A DNA stretch of 11,245 bases, from positions 1 through 11,245 of the forward strand of contig JANXLO010000717.1 of assembly GCA_025355115.1 (NCBI GenBank), in the 5' to 3' direction. The position numbers were made by a program, and so were the translations under genes. This DNA comes from Chthonomonadaceae bacterium (GTDB lineage Bacteria; Armatimonadota; Chthonomonadetes; Chthonomonadales; Chthonomonadaceae). Positions within the stretch are counted from its first letter, which is position 1, and every line of letters begins with the position of its first letter. Shown piece by piece: positions 7,200 through 11,245 of the stretch. Below the pieces are notes generated by a model. The model was not told the origin of the DNA. It ran no database searches and saw only the letters and a list, made by a program, of their open reading frames with translations.

Positions 7200-7237
7200 C
7201 CGCATACGGACAAAACCCGGCAGTCCAGCAGACGTGA

Positions 7238-7987
7238 TTAGCGCTGAGGATTGCGTCGCCAATCGTTATCGCTGTAGGAGCGCCACGTCTGCTCTGGGCG
7301 CTTCCATTTCGAGTGTCCGTCGGCGAAGGCGACGTTTCCTCCCTGCTGATGGCGCGCGACAAAACGGGCTTGGGATGCCACGTCGAACGCCCAGGGCTGC
7401 GGATAGAGGCCGCCGCGCGAGGAGGTATTGTCCGAACGCGCCGCGTCTGCACACATCAGGAACTCCGCGGGGAAGGAAATGCTGGCCAATGGTGTGCCCT
7501 GATTGAATCCGAAATCGCTCAGGTCCGGCTGAGCCTGCCCAGAGTAGTTGAGAGAGTGGTTGCTGCTGGCAGGAACCAGGCTTCCTTCATTGAAATGGCA
7601 GCCGTAATCAGTTGGATACCAGTTGCCCGGCCCAATGGGTGCCCATGGCAGAGCTGAGGGACACTTGAACAGGCCCTGGCTCTTGATGTAAGGCTGCAGG
7701 ATCATGCGATAGCTGTATGGTACGCGAGCCTCGGCAGTATCGGGCACCGTGGACGGGGCCTGACGCTCGGAGACGGTGGCCATAAAACCGTCATCGTAGT
7801 CCTGATTGTACATAGCGAAGCCCAGGCTGATCTGCTTGGTGTTGGACAGGCAAGCGGTACTACGGGCTTTTTCGCGTGCCTGCGAGAAAACAGGGAAGAG
7901 TATCGCCGCCAATATGGCAATGATGGCGATGACGACAAGCAGTTCGATGAGTGTAAAAGCAGACCGACGATGTGTATTGTGGTTCAT
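7238..7987 (-). CDS. Type II secretion/type IV pilin-like pseudopilin with H-X9-DG motif (DUF1559-like)
   Basis: This 249-residue protein begins with a short basic leader ending RRSA, then [19 protein letters not shown], the class III prepilin N-terminus with Glu at +5 of the mature protein. The residue before the cleavage site is Ala10 instead of the usual Gly. The hydrophobic helix runs to about residue 30, followed by [12 protein letters not shown], a junction frequent in Armatimonadota and Planctomycetota pseudopilins. The C-terminus has [17 protein letters not shown], where His213 is followed by nine residues and Asp223-Gly224, the prepilin-associated H-X9-DG motif. The product is expected in the inner membrane and to be processed by a prepilin peptidase; such proteins occur in many paralogs with largely unknown roles. 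AGGAAGG at 7998-7992 lies 4 nt before the ATG (the inner AAAGGA gives 7 nt). The gene has its own strong promoter at 8080-8051 and an inverted repeat in the leader. No pilus or secretion genes are adjacent. Confidence 0.93.
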   Translation of the reverse strand: MNHNTHRRSAFTLIELLVVIAIIAILAAILFPVFSQAREKARSTACLSNTKQISLGFAMYNQDYDDGFMATVSERQAPSTVPDTAEARVPYSYRMILQPYIKSQGLFKCPSALPWAPIGPGNWYPTDYGCHFNEGSLVPASSNHSLNYSGQAQPDLSDFGFNQGTPLASISFPAEFLMCADAARSDNTSSRGGLYPQPWAFDVASQARFVARHQQGGNVAFADGHSKWKRPEQTWRSYSDNDWRRNPQR

Positions 7988-8004
7988 GCTGCCTTCCTTT
8001 CTGT

Positions 8005-8038
8005 ATTGTTGACTAATCTGATTGATTTAGTCAACAAT
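8005..8038. repeat. Perfect 12-bp inverted repeat in the pseudopilin 5' leader
   Basis: ATTGTTGACTAA at 8005-8016 and its exact reverse complement TTAGTCAACAAT at 8027-8038 flank a 10-nt spacer. The element lies on the minus-strand transcript at about +6 to +39, between the predicted start site near 8044 and the ribosome binding site. It has no T-run on either side, so it is not an intrinsic terminator. It could be the operator of a dimeric repressor, its A/T-rich 12-bp arms being typical of such sites, or a 5' RNA hairpin that stabilises the message. Confidence 0.75.
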
Positions 8039-8050
8039 GGTCGTGAACAG

Positions 8051-8080
8051 ATTATACGGCCAACCTTGCCCGTTTGTCAA
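8051..8080 (-). promoter_or_regulatory. Perfect sigma-70-type promoter for the pseudopilin gene
   Basis: On the minus strand TTGACA (8080-8075) and TATAAT (8056-8051) are separated by 18 nt. Both hexamers are exact. The predicted start is near 8044, giving a leader of about 57 nt before the ATG at 7987. Confidence 0.85.
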
Positions 8081-8234
8081 GTCGCTGCATAGGAGGACTT
8101 CAATCTCACTTCCTCGAACTCCGATGCAAAGACCTCAACGGTCAACCGGGGGAGTTCGGTTATGCCCCGCTCTCCAAACCTGGCTTTTCAAACCAGACCG
8201 GGCTTCCGGGCATAGATACTAGGAGTAGTTTTCA

Positions 8235-8948
8235 ATGCGCTCAGTGCTTGTTCTGGCTGGTTTCCTCTGCCTTGCTGCATGTTGTGCGTGTCTGCCCGTC
8301 ATGTCTCAGGAGCGCGCGGTCGTCTGCATCGATCCGGGGCACCCATCGGAGGTCAACAGCGGTCTGGAGAGGCAGAACGGCACTACGGAGACGCATATAG
8401 ATTGGGCCGTTGCGCTCAAGCTGCAGAAAATTCTTGCCTTGAAGGGCTTTAAGGTGGTGATGACGAAATCAGCAGAGAAGCAGATGGTCAGAAACAAGGA
8501 TCGAGCCCTCATCGCCAACCGTGCGGGAGCCGCCCTGATGGTGCGACTCCACTGCGACTCCAGCAAGGATAAGGGATACGCCGTCTACTATCCGGATCGG
8601 CAGGGCACGAAAGAGGGGACGACCGGGCCGACGAAGGAGATTATGGAGAGCAGCCGAGCGGCAGCGGAAGTGGTTGACGGAGCGATGAGCAGGGCGCTGA
8701 ATGGCACGCTGAAAAATGGTGGTGTTCGAGGCGATTCGAAAACGTTCGTTGGGGGAAAACAGGGCGCACTGACCGGTTCTATCTTTTCGCAGGTTCCCGT
8801 TCTCACGATCGAGATGGTCGTCCTGAATCGCAAAAGTGATGCCGACTTCATTCGCAGTGAGGCGGGGCAAAGCCGAATGGCGCAGGCCATTGCGGACGGG
8901 GTAGTCCAGTTTGCTGGCACATCGCGCGATGGGGGCAATATTAAGTAG
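8235..8948 (+). CDS. N-acetylmuramoyl-L-alanine amidase (Amidase_3 type), probable lipoprotein
   Basis: This 237-residue zinc amidase is predicted to cut the bond between N-acetylmuramic acid and L-alanine in peptidoglycan stem peptides. Family landmarks are the first zinc ligand His36 in CIDPGHPSE, Glu52 in TETH, His106 in RLHCDSS, and Glu193 in VLTIEM as the predicted catalytic glutamate. The N-terminus is a hydrophobic export signal containing a lipobox LAAC (13-16). The mature protein may therefore be lipid-anchored on Cys16; ordinary signal peptidase cleavage near residue 24 is an alternative. There is no separate peptidoglycan-binding domain in this chain. AGGAG at 8221-8225 sits 9 nt before the ATG. 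The YARHG-repeat gene starts 20 bp after the stop, which implies co-transcription. I found no clear plus-strand promoter in 8081-8220. Roles in cell-wall recycling, division or sporulation-like processes cannot be separated by sequence. Confidence 0.92.
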   Translation: MRSVLVLAGFLCLAACCACLPVMSQERAVVCIDPGHPSEVNSGLERQNGTTETHIDWAVALKLQKILALKGFKVVMTKSAEKQMVRNKDRALIANRAGAALMVRLHCDSSKDKGYAVYYPDRQGTKEGTTGPTKEIMESSRAAAEVVDGAMSRALNGTLKNGGVRGDSKTFVGGKQGALTGSIFSQVPVLTIEMVVLNRKSDADFIRSEAGQSRMAQAIADGVVQFAGTSRDGGNIK

Positions 8949-8968
8949 CGGAGAAAGGGAGATTCACA

Positions 8969-10135
8969 ATGCTGGCGCATCTCGTGCCGAATCGATGTCC
9001 ATGGAGCGGTTTAATCCTGCTGGCAGGAGCGATGCTCCCCGCCGCGGCGCAAAAACCCGATGCCCTCGCGAAATGGGAGAGCTTTGATTTCGTTCATAAC
9101 CTTGTCACAGCCGACCAACTCAAAGACCTGTCCCCAACGCAGTTGAAGTACATGCGCGGCATAGTCTTCGGTAAGCATGGGCGGGTGTTCGACGAGGCGG
9201 CTATTCAGGACTGGCTCAAGACTCGGCCCTGGTATCGGCCCGATCCGAAGTACAAAGTGACGGTGCTGAACGACACCGAGCGAGCCGATATGGATGCGAT
9301 CAAGGAGGCGGAGTTTCATAAGCACGAGTACATCGAGCCGGGCGACCTGAAATTCTATCGTGACAAGACGTTCGAAGCGAAGGCTCTTGGGGAACACTCG
9401 TCGATAGAGTGGACGATCATGCGGGCGGAGGTGGAGGCGATTCATGGCAAGACGTTCACCGATCAGCCCTGGCTGCAAAGCTTCTTCGCCGAGCGCTACT
9501 GGTATCGTCCCGACCCGAAATATTCTCCTGCTGTGCTCTCTGACATCGAGCGCAAGAACATCGCGACGATCGCAGCGGCAGTCAAGACTCAGCGCAAAGT
9601 GGCGCTCGCGCCCGGCGACATGGGCTTGTTCCAGGAGACAGCCATTGCGCCTGAACTGCTGAAAGGTTTGAGCCTGTATGAGCTTCGCCTGCTTCGGAAC
9701 GAAGTCTATGCACGACGCGGCAAACGATTTCATACCGGCTGGATACAAAACTATTTCACGGATGAGGGGTGGTATCGGCCGCACAAGGACTATCGGGAGC
9801 CAAAACTTTCCGCAATAGAGGCACGCAATGTCGCGGTGATCGTAGAGGCTGAAACCCGAATGCACGACAGCCTCACGACGAAGCCAATCGACGTCGCGCT
9901 CTTTGATAATCTGTACTTAGAGGATGCTCGCAAACTGCGCGAGGAGATCTACGCGCATCACGGGAAAATCTTCACCGACCACTGGACAAACGGATATTTC
10001 CGCAGCTTCAAATGGTACAAGCCTGATCCGAATTTCTCGGTGAAATCGCTCTCCTCGCTGGAGAAGCGTAACGCGGCGGTCATTCTGGCCTATGAGAAAA
10101 AGGCGCGACAGGAGGGAGCCGCCACTGCCGCTTGA
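8969..10135 (+). CDS. Secreted protein with four YARHG-type repeats
   Basis: This 388-residue protein has an N-terminal export signal (hydrophobic core about 12-26, likely cut after AAA at 25-27). The rest is four related modules at about 58-113, 148-203, 238-293 and 320-375, spaced 90, 90 and 82 residues apart. Each has a helix ending in a divergent YARHG-like motif (FGKHG 67-71, EAIHG 156-160, YARRG 247-251, YAHHG 328-332). Each then has an aromatic WYRPDPKY-type motif (88-95, 178-185, 268-275, and WYKPDPNF at 349-356) and a closing LS..E..N helix. YARHG is a presumed extracellular domain without established function. Repeat 4 has a shortened lead-in. AGGGAG at 8956-8961 lies 7 nt before the ATG. 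The gene follows the amidase by 20 bp and is closed by a terminator, so the pair looks like a complete two-gene operon. A role in binding or positioning at the cell wall is an inference from that neighbour. Confidence 0.88.
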   Translation: MLAHLVPNRCPWSGLILLAGAMLPAAAQKPDALAKWESFDFVHNLVTADQLKDLSPTQLKYMRGIVFGKHGRVFDEAAIQDWLKTRPWYRPDPKYKVTVLNDTERADMDAIKEAEFHKHEYIEPGDLKFYRDKTFEAKALGEHSSIEWTIMRAEVEAIHGKTFTDQPWLQSFFAERYWYRPDPKYSPAVLSDIERKNIATIAAAVKTQRKVALAPGDMGLFQETAIAPELLKGLSLYELRLLRNEVYARRGKRFHTGWIQNYFTDEGWYRPHKDYREPKLSAIEARNVAVIVEAETRMHDSLTTKPIDVALFDNLYLEDARKLREEIYAHHGKIFTDHWTNGYFRSFKWYKPDPNFSVKSLSSLEKRNAAVILAYEKKARQEGAATAA

Positions 10136-10149
10136 GTGCAGCAGCCTCT

Positions 10150-10166
10150 GTCCCGCGTGTCGGGAC
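10150..10166. repeat. Small hairpin upstream of the terminator
   Basis: GTCCCG and CGGGAC form a 6-bp GC-rich stem with a 5-nt loop, 14 nt after the stop of the YARHG gene. It has no T-run, so it is probably not a terminator by itself. It could protect the 3' end or be incidental. Confidence 0.45.
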
Positions 10167-10184
10167 AATCACCCTTATAAAAAG

Positions 10185-10222
10185 AACGTCCTCTCTTCCA
10201 GTTTAGAAGAGAGGACGTTTTT
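10185..10222 (+). terminator. Strong intrinsic terminator of the amidase-YARHG operon
   Basis: A perfect 14-bp stem (10185-10198 with 10206-10219) encloses a 7-nt loop CAGTTTA, and the right arm runs into TTTTT (10218-10222). On the opposite strand the stem is followed by a T5 run as well (complement of A at 10179-10183), so it could work in both directions. It isolates the operon from the DUF2089 gene downstream. Confidence 0.93.
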
Positions 10223-10471
10223 GGCTCTGCGGCATGCCACCTGTCTTTGCAGACGACTGTGAGCAGGGGCATAAAACGGCAGGGATCGTGTGCTACATGA
10301 GACGTCGCGTCAACTGCCCGTTTTAAATAAATTCAATGAAAATTTAACTTTATTGAACGCGTATGGAGGACTGTGGTTCTTGCTGGATGTCCCTCAGGTC
10401 GGTATTCGCAAAGGCATGGACAGATTGGCTGGGGAAGACGGCAGCCACGGGTACATCAGAGGGAGGTTACT
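10223..10471 (+). other. Intergenic region with AT-rich island upstream of the DUF2089 gene
   Basis: No gene is supported between the terminator and 10472. The segment 10321-10357 is strikingly AT-rich compared with its surroundings and includes TTCAAT (10332-10337) and ATTGAA (10352-10357) as inverted arms 14 nt apart. This is the most likely place for a promoter or regulatory site for the two downstream genes, but I cannot identify a convincing -35/-10 pair. The frames opening at 10290, 10363 and 10373 have no recognisable protein character. Confidence 0.4.
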
Positions 10472-10801
10472 ATGAGGAGGTGGGTTATGCCCGAAGTAAG
10501 GATGAGTCATCCGCTTTTCGCGCTGGAAGAGGCCGATCTGGAATTTGTCCTGCGGTTTGTCCTGGCGTCGGGATCCCTTAAAGATGTGGCGACGGAATAC
10601 GGCGTCAGTTATCCCACCCTGCGGGCGCGGCTGGACCGACTGATCGCGCAATTGCAACAACTCAGTGACTGCCGAACGATTGACCCGATGGCACACCTTT
10701 TGGCCGATTTGCTGGAACAGGGTGAGGTGACGCTGAACGCGGCAAAAACGATCAAGGATCTGCATCAAAAACAGATACTGCAGAAGAAGGAGAGAGATTG
10801 A
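10472..10801 (+). CDS. DUF2089 family protein, helix-turn-helix type
   Basis: This 109-residue soluble protein has a core (about 16-55) reading LEEADLEFVLRFVLASGSLK and continuing through GVSYPTLRARLDRLI, the hallmark of DUF2089 and likely a helix-turn-helix. Many DUF2089 proteins carry an N-terminal cysteine zinc ribbon; this one does not. The C-terminal part (about 64-109) is a charged helical tail ending in Lys/Arg/Glu. Two in-frame starts compete: ATG 10472 with GGAGG 5 nt upstream, and ATG 10487 with AGGAGG at 10475-10480, 6 nt upstream and inside the first codons of the longer form. I list the longer form; the shorter one would lack only five residues. The stop overlaps the start of the membrane-protein gene by one base (TGATG), so the two are very likely translated together. 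DNA-binding function is inferred from the fold, not shown. Confidence 0.85.
   Translation: MRRWVMPEVRMSHPLFALEEADLEFVLRFVLASGSLKDVATEYGVSYPTLRARLDRLIAQLQQLSDCRTIDPMAHLLADLLEQGEVTLNAAKTIKDLHQKQILQKKERD
10475..10480 (+). promoter_or_regulatory. Internal consensus ribosome binding site for the second start of the DUF2089 gene
   Basis: AGGAGG sits 6 nt before ATG 10487 and is formed by codons 2-3 of the longer reading frame that starts at 10472. Both starts are therefore usable on sequence grounds. Confidence 0.6.
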
Positions 10802-11160
10802 TGACAACTCCATGGGTGGATCCCCAGCTTTGCAGCATGTGGTACGGGGCGATCGTCGGAGGTGTGGTGCTCGGCGGCGGTGGAGTGCTCGGTAGTCTGG
10901 CGGGACTGTGGGCGCCTCGGGCAAAAGCCTGCCGCTGGATTTTGGGAGGCATGCAGGCATTCGTGACTTTTGGCCTGATCCAAGCCGCCGTGGGGATCGT
11001 TGCCTTAATAAGCGGCCAGCCCTACGGCATATGGTATCCGCTTCTGCTCTGTGGTGGCATATCCACGCTGGTCATGGGCCTTAATTTGCCGCGAATCCGC
11101 CGAGCCTATATGGTCGCAGAAAATCGGCGTGTGCAGGCAGAGGCCCTGCGCAATATGTGA
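10801..11160 (+). CDS. Small membrane protein with three predicted transmembrane helices, partner of DUF2089 protein
   Basis: This 119-residue protein starts at ATG 10801, overlapping the upstream TGA stop by one base, with AAGGAG at 10787-10792 (8 nt spacing). Predicted membrane segments are at about 14-37 (glycine-rich), 46-70 and 77-97. The segment GQPYGIWYPLLL at 72-83 is the most distinctive stretch, and the C-terminal 22 residues are a basic, helical tail (IRRAY..AENRRVQAEALR) probably on the cytoplasmic side. I recall similar small membrane proteins next to DUF2089 genes in Planctomycetota-like genomes, but cannot confirm this here. No catalytic motif is visible. Tight translational coupling suggests fixed stoichiometry with the DUF2089 protein, for example as its membrane receptor or sequestering partner. 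The function is unknown. Confidence 0.85.
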   Translation: MTTPWVDPQLCSMWYGAIVGGVVLGGGGVLGSLAGLWAPRAKACRWILGGMQAFVTFGLIQAAVGIVALISGQPYGIWYPLLLCGGISTLVMGLNLPRIRRAYMVAENRRVQAEALRNM

Positions 11161-11245
11161 GGCGTTCGGCCTCTGGCGCCCGAGAGTGCTCTTGGCACGA
11201 AAAGCAATATACTCACTCGGATTTATGATGAGGGGGTAGCACTGC
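11161..11245. other. Right-edge intergenic sequence
   Basis: I see no gene, terminator or clear promoter in these last 85 bases. A frame from 11051 to 11239 runs through it but overlaps the membrane-protein gene in another frame and lacks a ribosome binding site. Confidence 0.4.

Noticed and set aside
8037..8400. Plus-strand frames upstream of and overlapping the amidase start
   Set aside because: They overlap the minus-strand promoter or run out of frame into the amidase gene and show no ribosome binding site plus domain combination.
9011..9865. 284-residue minus-strand frame opposite the YARHG gene
   Set aside because: It is a shadow of a gene with four internally conserved repeats on the plus strand.
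10290..10581. Frames starting at 10290, 10363 and 10373 upstream of the DUF2089 gene
   Set aside because: The 10290 and 10363 frames have no recognisable content and overlap the DUF2089 gene out of frame. The 10373 GTG start would add an implausible Arg/Gly/Gln-rich extension to DUF2089, and its ribosome binding site is too close.

Overview
The window is a moderately GC-rich bacterial chromosomal segment with short intergenic gaps, clear Shine-Dalgarno sites and two consensus sigma-70-type promoters. Its best lineage marker is the minus-strand pseudopilin at 7238-7987, which has the [12 protein letters not shown] junction and a C-terminal H-X9-DG motif. That style is common in Armatimonadota and neighbouring phyla such as Planctomycetota and Verrucomicrobiota. 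I favour Armatimonadota as an inference, not a demonstrated assignment. I see no transposase, integrase, phage gene, CRISPR array, tRNA or rRNA.

Layout. At the left edge a charged, coiled-coil-like protein runs off the window on the minus strand (1-88). It is divergent from a Crp/Fnr-family regulator (425-1117) that lies behind a perfect TTGACA-N17-TATAAT promoter. Next come a low-specificity threonine aldolase (1215-2318) and, 24 bp later, a 700-residue two-domain protein (2343-4445). This protein fuses a membrane-anchored alpha/beta hydrolase to an MprF/LPG-synthase C-terminal (DUF2156-type) domain. After a 180 bp gap there is a TTG-initiated acetyl-CoA hydrolase/transferase-family enzyme (4626-6008), then a zinc alcohol dehydrogenase (6135-7199). 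The pseudopilin gene converges on the dehydrogenase and is read from its own perfect promoter (TTGACA-N18-TATAAT on the minus strand), with a 12-bp-arm inverted repeat in the predicted 5' leader. On the plus strand a putative lipoprotein N-acetylmuramoyl-L-alanine amidase (8235-8948) and a secreted protein with four YARHG-type repeats (8969-10135) form a tight pair ended by a strong intrinsic terminator. The right end holds a DUF2089-type helix-turn-helix protein (10472-10801) whose stop overlaps the start of a three-helix membrane protein (10801-11160).

How the genes may work together. Three modules have an envelope theme: the lipid-modifying-type fusion protein, the amidase/YARHG pair and the pseudopilin. 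Threonine aldolase, CoA-transferase and alcohol dehydrogenase are central carbon or fermentation enzymes that could share acetaldehyde and acyl-CoA pools, but nothing in the sequence proves a shared pathway. The items most worth a second look are the hydrolase-DUF2156 fusion, the DUF2089/membrane-protein coupled pair with nested start sites, the amidase/YARHG operon, and the promoter plus operator-like repeat in front of the pseudopilin.
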